This document shows positions 7,842 to 15,594 of a DNA stretch of 30,968 nt, one piece after another. Origin of the DNA: a virus. A model generated the notes under the pieces. It had not been told where the DNA came from and ran no database searches. It was given only the letters and a program-made list of their open reading frames with translations. The DNA is taken from the IMG/VR virus record IMGVR_UViG_3300037809_000523, positions 1 to 30,968 of that record; one strand, 5' to 3'. The position numbers were made by a program, and so were the translations under genes. Position 1 is the stretch's first letter. The number at the start of each line of letters is the position of its first letter.

Positions 7842-9476
7842 ATGGGAATGGATTATAAAAAACAAATTGAATTTGGCCCTGAAGCAAGGGAAGAGTTAAT
7901 GAAAGGTATTAATATTTTAGCGGATGCTGTTGTCTGCACATTAGGACCTAATGGGAGAAATGTATTAATTGATAATAGTGGTTATGGTGCAAAAGCTCCT
8001 CCAACACACACAAAAGATGGTGTAACTGTTGCTAAGAATATTACTGTTGATGGTTTAGTTCCTAATTTAGGAGCACAAATGATTAAAACAGCAGCTATGA
8101 AAACTGCTGATAAGGCTGGGGATGGTACTACTACTTCAACTTTATTAGCTCGTGAATTAGTAAAAGCTGGGTTATCTCATCTTAATAATGGTGAAAATGC
8201 TGTTGAAATTAAAAGAAATATTGAAGCAGCTGTAAACGAAGTAGTTTCTGTTATTAAAAATAATATTAGTAAAGAAATTTCATCTGAAGAACAACTACAA
8301 CAAATAGCAACAATATCAGCAAACAATGATATTGAAATTGGAAAACTTATTGCAACTGCAATTGAAAAAGTAGGACAAGATGGAGTAGTTCATATTGAGG
8401 AATCAAAATCAGGAGATACTTATCTTGAAACTGTTGAGGGTATGCAATTCGATAGAGGATATAAATCTCATTTCTTTGTTACTAACAATTCAGATATGAG
8501 TTGTACATTAGATAATCCTTTTGTATTAATTGCCGATCATAAATTTACACAAGTAAAAGAATTACTCCCTATTTTAGAAAGTGTTTCTAATCAAAATCGT
8601 TCATTACTTCTTATTACTGATGATATTGATGGTGAAGCGTTAGCAACCCTTATTGTAAATAAAGCAAGAGGAATACTTAAAGTATGTGCTATTAAAGCTC
8701 CTGATTTTGGAGAGAGAAAAAAATTATCATTAGAAGATATTGCTACATTAACAGGTGGTACTGTATTTGATAAAGATAAAGGAATGAAGCTTGATAAGTT
8801 TTCTTATGATTGGTTTGGAGAAGCTCGTACTGTTACTATTACTAAAGAACAAACAACAATTGTTGATGGTAAAGGAGCAGCTGAAGATATTGAAGCTAGA
8901 GTATCTGAATTACAATCTCAAATTGATAAAGAAGATACACCTTATATTATTGAACATTTACAAAATAGATTGGCTAAAATGGTAGGTGGAGTGTCTATTA
9001 TTCATGTAGGTGGATTTACTGAAACTGAAGCTAGAGAAAAGAAGGATAGAGTTGATGATGCCCTCCATGCTACAAAAGCAGCTTTAGAAGCTGGAGTGGT
9101 ACCAGGAGGAGGGGCAGCATTACTTTATGCTTCTAATGGATTAGATAATAATAATTTAGGTAATTCAATTGTTAAAAAAGCATGTAGAAAACCATTTACT
9201 CAAATTTTAGTTAATGCTGGTCATGAACAAACAGAAGCAGAAATAATTGCAAATAAATTAATTGAATCTGGAAATGATTATTGGGCTGGTTATGATGTTA
9301 AAAATGAAGAAATTGTTAATATGGAAAAAGAAGGAATTATTGATCCTTCTAAAGTGACAATTACAGCATTACAAAATGCAGCATCCGTAGCAGGTACTAT
9401 ACTTTTAACAGAATGTGTAGTTGTTGACCATCCAGAACAAAAAGAACCAACTCCAGATGGGGTAAGTAATTTTTAA
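7842..9476 (+). CDS. groEL: Chaperonin GroEL
   Basis: The 544 residues cover the full chaperonin. The N-terminal equatorial part has LGPNGRNVLID and the ATP-binding GDGTTTSTLLARELVKAG (D94). The apical and intermediate regions include GYKSHFFVTN and IKAPDFGERKK. The C-terminal equatorial part has VPGGGAALLYA and ALQNAASVAGTILLTECVVV. Compared with bacterial GroEL, a small insertion is visible at YGAKAPPTHTKDG, and the C-terminal GGM repeat is missing (ends DGVSNF). That tail lines the cavity floor, so substrate handling may differ. The gene has no Shine-Dalgarno; an A-rich run precedes the ATG. Confidence 0.97.
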   Translation: MGMDYKKQIEFGPEAREELMKGINILADAVVCTLGPNGRNVLIDNSGYGAKAPPTHTKDGVTVAKNITVDGLVPNLGAQMIKTAAMKTADKAGDGTTTSTLLARELVKAGLSHLNNGENAVEIKRNIEAAVNEVVSVIKNNISKEISSEEQLQQIATISANNDIEIGKLIATAIEKVGQDGVVHIEESKSGDTYLETVEGMQFDRGYKSHFFVTNNSDMSCTLDNPFVLIADHKFTQVKELLPILESVSNQNRSLLLITDDIDGEALATLIVNKARGILKVCAIKAPDFGERKKLSLEDIATLTGGTVFDKDKGMKLDKFSYDWFGEARTVTITKEQTTIVDGKGAAEDIEARVSELQSQIDKEDTPYIIEHLQNRLAKMVGGVSIIHVGGFTETEAREKKDRVDDALHATKAALEAGVVPGGGAALLYASNGLDNNNLGNSIVKKACRKPFTQILVNAGHEQTEAEIIANKLIESGNDYWAGYDVKNEEIVNMEKEGIIDPSKVTITALQNAASVAGTILLTECVVVDHPEQKEPTPDGVSNF

Positions 9477-9479
9477 CCT

Positions 9480-9752
9480 ATGGAAAAAAAAGTTATAGAA
9501 CATAATGAATTAATTGCTACTAGAGTACCACCTGGAGATAGGTGGACTCTGGTTGGTGATCCTAAAAAAGAAGTATTTACAAATTTAACAGATTCTTTAG
9601 AAGCCTTTTTCCACCAAACAGGATTTCAGGGAGCTTATAGACTAGATCCTTTAGATAATAAATTATATGCTGTTCAATCTTCTGAAATTGAAGTTAAAAA
9701 GGATACTCCTAAAATGTATGGTATGTATGGTGAATTTAGGCAAGGCATATAG
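9480..9752 (+). CDS. Unknown protein (90 aa) after GroEL
   Basis: This small soluble protein starts three bases after the GroEL stop, so it belongs to the same unit. It contains RVPPGDRWTLVGDPKKEVF and FFHQTGFQGAYRLDPLDNKL, and ends with a Gly/Tyr-rich MYGMYGEFRQ. I see no known domain. Its place suggests a link with the chaperonin, but this is only context. Confidence 0.7.
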   Translation: MEKKVIEHNELIATRVPPGDRWTLVGDPKKEVFTNLTDSLEAFFHQTGFQGAYRLDPLDNKLYAVQSSEIEVKKDTPKMYGMYGEFRQGI

Positions 9753-9782
9753 GTGTTAATGCTTGCGACGAACGAGGAAGTT

Positions 9783-9800
9783 CATATATGTATTATAAAA
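9783..9800 (+). promoter_or_regulatory. Shared upstream motif CATATATGTATTATAAAA, copy 2
   Basis: The motif lies in the 52-base gap before the endonuclease/gp44 unit and ends five bases before the ATG at 9805. It shares CATATATGTAT with the copies at 6677 and 15557. It may be a promoter of a class distinct from the TTCGTATATTTA elements. Confidence 0.4.
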
Positions 9801-9804
9801 CAAT

Positions 9805-10443
9805 ATGAAGAAAGAATATAAATGTCCTCAATGTTCAAATATAAAACTATTGGCTGAGTCAAGTTGGAAAGAGTCAACTAGATTAAATCGTATTTGTAAG
9901 AGTTGTGCTATGAGAAAATGGCAAGCTAAAAAATATGGAGTAAAGTCAGATGTTGAATTTACTAGTAACTGCTGTAATTGTGGGAAGTTAAAAAAACATA
10001 AACATAAAAATTTGAGTCCAACTCAAGCAATTACCCTCTCAAAGACTATGTCCCAAAAGATGTGTAGAAGTTGCTCAAATTCAATACATTATACTTTGTC
10101 TAAGAAGAAGAAAAATACAAAACCCGAAAGAGAATTAAAGGTTATTCTTAAAGAATTAAATATTAAATTTAAGCAGAGTTATAAATATAAAGGTCATAAT
10201 TATGATTTTTACCTCCCAGAATTTAATATGTTAGTAGAAGTAGATGGAAATTATTGGCATGGGAAAAATTTAAAATGGGGTGAATTAAATGACACCCAAA
10301 AAAATTCCCGGAAAAATGATGAAAAGAAAAACAAAATATGTTTGGAGACCCAACAATCTCTTATTAGATTGTGGGAAGACGAAATTAACAAAGAAACAGT
10401 TATATCTAAATTAAAGAATGGAAGATCACGGATTATTAGTTGA
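9805..10443 (+). CDS. Vsr-like (EDxHD) free-standing endonuclease with zinc-finger N-terminus
   Basis: The N-terminal 95 residues carry Cys pairs (C7/C10, C31/C34, C57/C59, C87/C90) that suggest zinc ribbons. From about residue 105 the fold is that of very-short-patch-repair-like nucleases: TKPEREL, then HNYDFYLPEFNMLVEVDGNY (D134, E145, D147), WHG (H152) and LIRLWEDEI (W190, E191). Such proteins occur as phage homing endonucleases. The gene overlaps the gp44 start by 26 bases, so it is fused tightly to the replisome operon. If it homes, the target is likely near gene 44; that is inference from position. Confidence 0.82.
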   Translation: MKKEYKCPQCSNIKLLAESSWKESTRLNRICKSCAMRKWQAKKYGVKSDVEFTSNCCNCGKLKKHKHKNLSPTQAITLSKTMSQKMCRSCSNSIHYTLSKKKKNTKPERELKVILKELNIKFKQSYKYKGHNYDFYLPEFNMLVEVDGNYWHGKNLKWGELNDTQKNSRKNDEKKNKICLETQQSLIRLWEDEINKETVISKLKNGRSRIIS

Positions 10444-11335
10444 GAGATACAGACCACAAACATTAAAAACATTTATTGGGAGTGAAACATTAAAAACCCA
10501 ATTACAAAAATTCATTGACCAAAATGACATTGTAAATATGCTTTTTTACGGTCCTGCAGGCTCTGGAAAAACTACTTTAGCAAAACTGATAGTTAAAAAC
10601 CTAGATTGTGATTACCTCCTAATTAACGCCTCAGATGAACGTGGTATTGAAACGATTAGAGATAAAGTATCAGGATTTGCATCATCAGCTAGTTTTAAAC
10701 CACTTAAAGTGGTCATTTTGGATGAAGCTGATTTTCTTACTATACAAGCGCAAGCTTCTCTCCGTAATGTCATTGAAACGTTTTCGCGTACTACTAGATT
10801 TATCTTAACTTGTAATTATGTAGAACGTATTATTGATCCTTTACAGTCAAGATGTCAAACATTAAAAGTTATTCCTCCAACTAAATCAGATGTTGCAAAA
10901 CATCTTGCTTGGGTTATGGGTGAAGAAAGTTGTTCATTTGAAATGGAGGATTTAAAAATCATAGTTAACCAATTCTACCCAGATTTACGTAAATGCCTTA
11001 ATACAATTCAATTATCTATTTTAGATGGGGGAGCCAATGATAGATATCTTAAATTAGATAAATCAATATTAGTATCATCTAATTATATGGCTCAAATATT
11101 AAAAGAATTAACAGGTAAAAAATCATGGAAAGGTATTAGGCAAATTATTGCAGATGCTAATGTTCAAGACTTTGAAGAGTTATATCGTTATCTTTATGAT
11201 AATGCTAACAAGTTTGCCCCTGGTAAAGAAGGGATGGTAGCATATTATATTAATGAATATTCATATCAATCTAATTTTAGAATTGATAAGGAAATAAATT
11301 GCATGGCTTTAATAAATCAATTAATTAGTTTATAA
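10418..11335 (+). CDS. 44: Clamp loader ATPase (gp44)
   Basis: This AAA+ subunit opens and loads the gp45 ring in a complex with gp62. The 305 residues compare with 319 in T4. The Walker A motif is GPAGSGKTT (45-53), Walker B is VVILDEAD (98-105), sensor 1 is ILTCNY (129-134) and the arginine finger is SRC (144-146). The start MEDHGLLVERYRP fits the family N-terminus, with YRP at 11-13, and lies inside the 3' end of the endonuclease gene. The stop overlaps the next start as TAATG. Confidence 0.95.
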   Translation: MEDHGLLVERYRPQTLKTFIGSETLKTQLQKFIDQNDIVNMLFYGPAGSGKTTLAKLIVKNLDCDYLLINASDERGIETIRDKVSGFASSASFKPLKVVILDEADFLTIQAQASLRNVIETFSRTTRFILTCNYVERIIDPLQSRCQTLKVIPPTKSDVAKHLAWVMGEESCSFEMEDLKIIVNQFYPDLRKCLNTIQLSILDGGANDRYLKLDKSILVSSNYMAQILKELTGKKSWKGIRQIIADANVQDFEELYRYLYDNANKFAPGKEGMVAYYINEYSYQSNFRIDKEINCMALINQLISL

Positions 11336-11961
11336 TGAATATTAATCCTGATTACCATAATGAAAAGTTAACCTATACAGATGATAATCTTTTATTAGAT
11401 TCTAATGGAAGTGCCATTATGATGGGTTGGGAAAAAAATATCATGAAACATAGTGCTGTTGAAATTTGCAAAAATGGGGGGGATATTCTTAATGTTGGAT
11501 TTGGGTTAGGTTTTATTGATAATTATATTCAAAAGTATAATACACTTATTAAAACCCATTGGATAATTGAATCACACCCTGATGTACAAGAAAAAATGAT
11601 TAAAGAGGGGTGGTTGAAAAAGGAAAATGTAAAGGTTATATTTAAACCTTGGCAGGAAGTAATAAAATATTTACCTAAATTTGATGGCATTTATTTTGAT
11701 ACTTGGTTAGAATCTCAAAAAGAATTTGATATAAATGTTAAAAACTTATTAAAACCTAAAGGAATATATTCATTTTTCAATAATCCAAATGGTGGGGTAA
11801 TTAATAATATAGCAAAACAATCTTATGATATTTTAAAATCATCATTCGATATAATACCCATAGAAATTCCAATAAAAAATGATTCTAATCAATCTTTGAA
11901 GCATCAATATTTTGATACTAATATTAAAACCTATTTTATTCCTAAATGTCAATTAAAATAA
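11335..11961 (+). CDS. Class I SAM methyltransferase, RMT2/guanidinoacetate methyltransferase-like
   Basis: SAM-binding motif I is GDILNVGFGLGFID (49-62), motif II is THWIIESHPDV with acidic E79, and motif IV is FDGIYFDTW with D122. The combination IIESHPDV plus YFDTW is characteristic of the arginine N-methyltransferase 2 / GAMT group, which methylates guanidino nitrogens of proteins or small molecules. It is 208 residues long and lies between gp44 and gp62, coupled to gp44 by TAATG. The substrate is unknown; a phage or host protein is possible. Confidence 0.8.
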   Translation: MNINPDYHNEKLTYTDDNLLLDSNGSAIMMGWEKNIMKHSAVEICKNGGDILNVGFGLGFIDNYIQKYNTLIKTHWIIESHPDVQEKMIKEGWLKKENVKVIFKPWQEVIKYLPKFDGIYFDTWLESQKEFDINVKNLLKPKGIYSFFNNPNGGVINNIAKQSYDILKSSFDIIPIEIPIKNDSNQSLKHQYFDTNIKTYFIPKCQLK

Positions 11962-11982
11962 ATTAATTTAAATTAAATAAAA

Positions 11983-12234
11983 ATGAGTGAACAAAAACAA
12001 CAAATGAACATGAATGTAGATGTTAAGAACACTACAAAAATTGAAACACCAGATGGTGGAGTAGTTTTTCAACAAGGAGTATTGCTTCGTAAAGTATCTA
12101 AATTTGTAGTAGGTGCTGATGAAGATGCATTAATGCCTATTCCTGTATTTTTTGACCCTAAAACAGGCAAAATATTAGAAGCTACAGTACCAGCTGAACT
12201 TAGAGAAGAATATAAAGAACATACTATTGCCTAA
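11983..12234 (+). CDS. Unknown small protein (83 aa) between gp44 and gp62
   Basis: The protein begins with a polar Gln/Asn/Met-rich segment and continues with KIETPDGGVVFQQGVLLRKV and PIPVFFDPKTGKILEATVP, a strand-rich pattern. No catalytic motif is visible. In T4 the regA repressor follows gene 62 instead, and this protein does not look like RegA. It is preceded by an A/T-only leader and ends in TAATG with gp62. Confidence 0.75.
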   Translation: MSEQKQQMNMNVDVKNTTKIETPDGGVVFQQGVLLRKVSKFVVGADEDALMPIPVFFDPKTGKILEATVPAELREEYKEHTIA

Positions 12235-12647
12235 TGAAGCTCTGGGATTGGTTAGAAGAAATAACAGTTAAGAAAACATCAGCCTCTCAATTTAGTGAAA
12301 AAGATTGGGAGAGCTGGAATTCTTATATGGTTCACAGGTTTATATCTATGGGAAAAAATAACATAGAAATATCTAACATGGCCCAAAGATTTTTACCAAC
12401 AGATAAAATAGGAATTTACAATTTTTATTGTAATATGATTCCTAGAAAAAAGGTATGGAACAAATATATTAAATCTAGCGTTAAAGGAAAAAATAAGGAA
12501 TTAGTTGAAGTAATAGCTAATTATTTTGAATGTGGTTCCTATGAAGCAGATAATTATATTGATGTTATAGGTAAAAATGAAGTGAAAAATATTTTATTAT
12601 CTATAGGAAAAGAAAAAAAAGAAATAACCCAATTACTAAAAATATGA
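12234..12647 (+). CDS. 62: Clamp loader small subunit (gp62)
   Basis: The protein resembles the short gp62 of marine T4-like phages: an N-terminal LWDWLEEITVKK, WNSYMVHRFISM, then FYCNMIPRKKVWNKYIK at about 63-79 and a helical C-terminus ending ITQLLKI. It has 137 residues against 187 in T4. gp62 has no ATPase site; it completes the gp44/62 clamp loader. Its place a short distance behind gp44 supports the call. Coupling is TAATG upstream and ATGA downstream. Confidence 0.85.
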   Translation: MKLWDWLEEITVKKTSASQFSEKDWESWNSYMVHRFISMGKNNIEISNMAQRFLPTDKIGIYNFYCNMIPRKKVWNKYIKSSVKGKNKELVEVIANYFECGSYEADNYIDVIGKNEVKNILLSIGKEKKEITQLLKI

Positions 12648-12868
12648 CACCAGAATTATTAAAAATGCTAAAAACATCAGCAGAAGCTGATAAAGCTAAG
12701 GCATTATTATCATTAGAATTATTAGGAAATAAATTAGTAGGTATTGGAGACCACTCAACCGAAGATTTTTATAAAAATGCTGAAGAAGCACTTTCAATGT
12801 TAGTAGATGCTGATGATAGACTTAATACATTAAAAATTTATTTTAACTATAAAAAAATAATAAAATGA
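12644..12868 (+). CDS. Unknown small helical protein (74 aa)
   Basis: This short, charged, alpha-helical protein (LLKMLKTSAEADKAKALLSL; ADDRLNTLKIYFNYKK) shares ATGA junctions with both neighbours, gp62 and Nmad1. The perfect coupling on both sides supports it as a real gene. No family is recognised. Confidence 0.7.
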   Translation: MTPELLKMLKTSAEADKAKALLSLELLGNKLVGIGDHSTEDFYKNAEEALSMLVDADDRLNTLKIYFNYKKIIK

Positions 12869-13260
12869 GTAGTACAGTAGAAAAATATTACGAAAAACCC
12901 CCAAATGAAGGCACAACTGTATCAAGTGCAGTAGAGTTATTTGAAAATGAATACCCAGAATTATCTGAAGAATTTAAAAGAATTACTGAAGAAATGTATG
13001 AAATGTTTGCTAGTAAACATATGGATTATGGTTTAAACAACATTACTTTAGGGGGTGATATATTAAATAGTGAAGATGATAAGAAATTTTCATTAACAGG
13101 TCTAGCTATTAGACTTACAGATAAAATATCTCGTTTAAAAAATCTTTTAATTAATGGAAGAAATTTTGTTAAAGGAGAGGGGATGGAAGATACTTTTATT
13201 GATATTGCTAATTATGGTATAATTGGTTTGCTGGTAGGACGTAATAAATGGAAAAAATAA
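12865..13260 (+). CDS. Nucleotide modification associated domain 1 protein (DUF1599/Nmad1)
   Basis: Motifs typical of the family are ASKHMDYGLNNI (about 49-60), LAIRLTDKISRLKNLL (about 79-94) and MEDTFIDIANYGIIGLLV (about 107-124). The family is an all-alpha domain related in design to MazG-type pyrophosphatases, and it is found near systems that make modified bases. The protein has 131 residues and is translationally coupled to the preceding small gene. The presence of MazG-like and carbamoyltransferase genes in the same replisome cluster fits a role in nucleotide modification, but the reaction is not established. Confidence 0.83.
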   Translation: MSSTVEKYYEKPPNEGTTVSSAVELFENEYPELSEEFKRITEEMYEMFASKHMDYGLNNITLGGDILNSEDDKKFSLTGLAIRLTDKISRLKNLLINGRNFVKGEGMEDTFIDIANYGIIGLLVGRNKWKK

Positions 13261-13907
13261 TGATTAGTATTATAATCCCTACAATGTACAAATCCCCGAG
13301 ATTACCAAAATTAATCCAGGATTTAGAGCAACATAATTTAGTTAGTGAGATTCTTCTTATTGAGGATACTCCCTCCATTGGGATGTTAGATAATATTACT
13401 ACTACAAAAACCACTATATATCCTTTTACTAAAAAAAGATATTGTAATGGGGCATGGAATTTTGGGGTAAGTAAAGTTAAAAATCATTTTTATGCTTTAT
13501 GTAATGATGATATTAATTTTAATACCAACATTATTGATGATGTCTTTTATTTCTACCAATCAAAACCAAACATGGGTTTTGTAGGTATGCACCACACATC
13601 ATACATTTATCAGAAAGCTGAAATGTATGCTATTCAGAAAAACCAACCAAATACAGAAAATTATGGTTGGGGGTATTTAATATTTAACCATAAAAATAAT
13701 GATGTTATAATTCCTGACGATTTAAAAAATTATTTTGGTGATAATTTCTATAGAGAAAATAGTAAATTTCAAAATTGGGACTATATAGGCCATAAAATAG
13801 AAACAGAAATGAGTACAACTTCAAAAAATGTTCCTATGGATTTAGAAAAGGATATTTGGGAATCTAAATATAAAAAATATCATGACCAGAAATACAAGAT
13901 TAGTTAG
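13260..13907 (+). CDS. Glycosyltransferase-like protein, GT-A fold (family 2-like)
   Basis: The N-terminus MISIIIPTMYKSPRLPKLIQ is the first strand of a GT2-type nucleotide-binding domain, and FYALCNDDINFN (about 78-89) supplies a DxD-like acidic pair. EILLIEDTPS lies between them. I choose the ATG at 13260, which overlaps the previous stop as TAATG, over an in-frame ATG at 13248. The resulting start MISIIIPT matches the homologous gene at 23757. The protein has 215 residues, shorter than full GT2 enzymes, so donor and acceptor cannot be guessed. Its 3' end overlaps the FkbM gene by 26 bases. Confidence 0.75.
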   Translation: MISIIIPTMYKSPRLPKLIQDLEQHNLVSEILLIEDTPSIGMLDNITTTKTTIYPFTKKRYCNGAWNFGVSKVKNHFYALCNDDINFNTNIIDDVFYFYQSKPNMGFVGMHHTSYIYQKAEMYAIQKNQPNTENYGWGYLIFNHKNNDVIIPDDLKNYFGDNFYRENSKFQNWDYIGHKIETEMSTTSKNVPMDLEKDIWESKYKKYHDQKYKIS

Positions 13908-14544
13908 TATCAAAGGGTGTCCTATGGTAATATTTGAAGCACCTGAATGCATATCAGATGATATAGTTAAGCATAATAATTTTTTTGAATTTAAAATATT
14001 TGAAAAATGGAAACACCACTTCCCCGAGGAAGGATTTATGTTAGATATAGGGGCCAATATAGGATCTCACTGTGTGCAATTCAACCATCATTTCCCAAAT
14101 ATAGAAATCCATGCTTTTGAACCTTATCTAGAAAATTACCAACTTCTTCTTCAAAATACTAAACAATATAAAAATACTAAATGTTTTAATGTTGGTGTGG
14201 GGAGTCGAGATAGTGTAGTTTCATTTACTGATGGACATTATAATAATAGTGGGGTCGTGCAAATTACTCCTAATAGTGATAATCATAACATAGTATTAGC
14301 TTTAGATAATTTATTATTTCTAAAACCAATCAAATTTATAAAAATTGATATTGAAGGGCATGAACTTTCAGCCTTCGAAGGTATGAAAAATTTATTAATA
14401 ACTCACAAACCTACAATTTGGGCAGAAGACCACAGTGGAAAAGCTATTCCCTTTTTAGAAGAGTTGGGTTATCAAATTATAGATAATGAACCTATAACTA
14501 AGGATTATTTAATGTGTCACCCTGACAATGTTTGGTATAAATAA
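13882..14544 (+). CDS. FkbM-family methyltransferase
   Basis: The SAM-binding motif is FMLDIGANIGSHCVQF (about 52-67), followed by IEIHAFEPYLENYQLL and the family hallmark FIKIDIEGHELSAFEGM (about 152-168). FkbM enzymes O-methylate sugars or polyketides, and phage copies usually sit in glycan clusters. The protein has 220 residues, close to the family norm, and directly follows a glycosyltransferase gene, which supports a sugar O-methylation role. A promoter element begins directly after its stop. Confidence 0.9.
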   Translation: MTRNTRLVSIKGCPMVIFEAPECISDDIVKHNNFFEFKIFEKWKHHFPEEGFMLDIGANIGSHCVQFNHHFPNIEIHAFEPYLENYQLLLQNTKQYKNTKCFNVGVGSRDSVVSFTDGHYNNSGVVQITPNSDNHNIVLALDNLLFLKPIKFIKIDIEGHELSAFEGMKNLLITHKPTIWAEDHSGKAIPFLEELGYQIIDNEPITKDYLMCHPDNVWYK

Positions 14545-14576
14545 TTTGGATACTTAATAGTATTTTCGTATATTAC
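14545..14576 (+). promoter_or_regulatory. Bacteroidota-type promoter, copy 3 (Cas4-like nuclease)
   Basis: TTTG at 14545-14548, a 20-base spacer ending TTCG, then TATATTAC at 14569-14576. The second box deviates by one T from the commonest TATATTTA. The predicted leader to the TTG start at 14596 is about 15 bases. Confidence 0.65.
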
Positions 14577-14595
14577 GTCAATAAAATACATTATT

Positions 14596-15552
14596 TTGGC
14601 TAAAAAAAAATTACCTGTAATAGTTAGAGATATAAGAGAAAATCCCCCAACACCTGTTAATTTTGGTGTTGAAAAAAATATCTCATATTCTCAACTATCA
14701 ATGTTTACTCAATGTCCTAAAAAATGGTCTCTCCAATATAGAGATGGTCATAAAATTAGTGAACAAAGTATTCATATGACTTTTGGTACAGCCCTACATG
14801 AGGTATTACAACATTATTTAGATGTAATGTATGCTAAAAGTGGTGCTGAAGCAGATAGGATTGATATTAATGAATTATTTGAAGAAACATTAAGAGAATG
14901 CTACGCTAAAGACTACAAAAAAAACAAAAACCAACACTTTAGCACACCCGAGGAATTAAGGGAATTTTATGAAGATGGGAAAGCTATATTAGATAACTTT
15001 AAAAAGAAAAAAAGTGGTTATTTTTCTAAAAAAGGATGGTATTTAGTAGGTTGTGAAATACCCATAGTTATGGCGCCTAATTTGCGTCTTAACCGCGTTA
15101 AATATATAGGTTATTTGGACATCGTAATGTACCATGAACCAACGAATACATTTAAAATAATCGATATAAAAACAAGTACAAAAGGTTGGAATAAATACAC
15201 CAAAAAAGATGAATCCAAACAATTCCAATTAATACTTTACAAGTACTTCTTCAGTAAACAGTATAATATTCCAATTGAAAATATAAAAATTGAATTTTTT
15301 ATTGTTAGAAGGAAAGTTTATTTAGATGGTGAATATCCTCAAAAACGCATACAAACATTTGTTCCTGCTTCTGGTAGGAATAAAGTAAACAAAGCTACCA
15401 AAAATCTAGATGATTTTATAAATAGAGCATTTAATTTGGATGGCTCATATAAAGATACTACATTTATGGCAAAACCAAGCAAATGGAATTGTACATTTTG
15501 CCCTTATAAAGAAAATAAAGAACTATGTAGCGCAGTTGGTAAATCTTTATAA
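14596..15552 (+). CDS. PD-(D/E)XK nuclease, RecB/Cas4-like with iron-sulfur cysteines
   Basis: The 318-residue protein has the RecB-type nuclease layout: ISYSQLSMFTQCPKKW near the start, H68 in GTALHEVL, D175 in YIGYLDIVMY, IIDIK (D190, K192) and QFQLILYKYF (Q-x4-Y helix). Four cysteines (C40, and C299, C302, C311 in WNCTFCPYKENKELC) have the spacing of the Fe-S cluster in Cas4 and AddB. It probably trims DNA ends in replication or recombination. The start is a TTG; the next in-frame ATG would remove the first 36 residues, including part of the SYSQL motif. Its own promoter lies just upstream. Confidence 0.9.
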   Translation: MAKKKLPVIVRDIRENPPTPVNFGVEKNISYSQLSMFTQCPKKWSLQYRDGHKISEQSIHMTFGTALHEVLQHYLDVMYAKSGAEADRIDINELFEETLRECYAKDYKKNKNQHFSTPEELREFYEDGKAILDNFKKKKSGYFSKKGWYLVGCEIPIVMAPNLRLNRVKYIGYLDIVMYHEPTNTFKIIDIKTSTKGWNKYTKKDESKQFQLILYKYFFSKQYNIPIENIKIEFFIVRRKVYLDGEYPQKRIQTFVPASGRNKVNKATKNLDDFINRAFNLDGSYKDTTFMAKPSKWNCTFCPYKENKELCSAVGKSL

Positions 15553-15556
15553 TCTG

Positions 15557-15574
15557 CATATATGTATAGACAAA
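15557..15574 (+). promoter_or_regulatory. Shared upstream motif CATATATGTATAGACAAA, copy 3
   Basis: The motif lies in the 42-base gap between the nuclease gene and the RHH gene. It shares CATATATGTAT with copies at 6677 and 9783. All three occur in gaps at the head of a gene group. Promoter function is inferred. Confidence 0.4.
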
Positions 15575-15594
15575 TATATTAAAAAATAATAATT

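Noticed and set aside
13248-13259. Upstream ATG for the glycosyltransferase at 13260
   Set aside because: The later ATG makes a TAATG junction and a MISIIIPT start that matches the paralogous gene at 23757.
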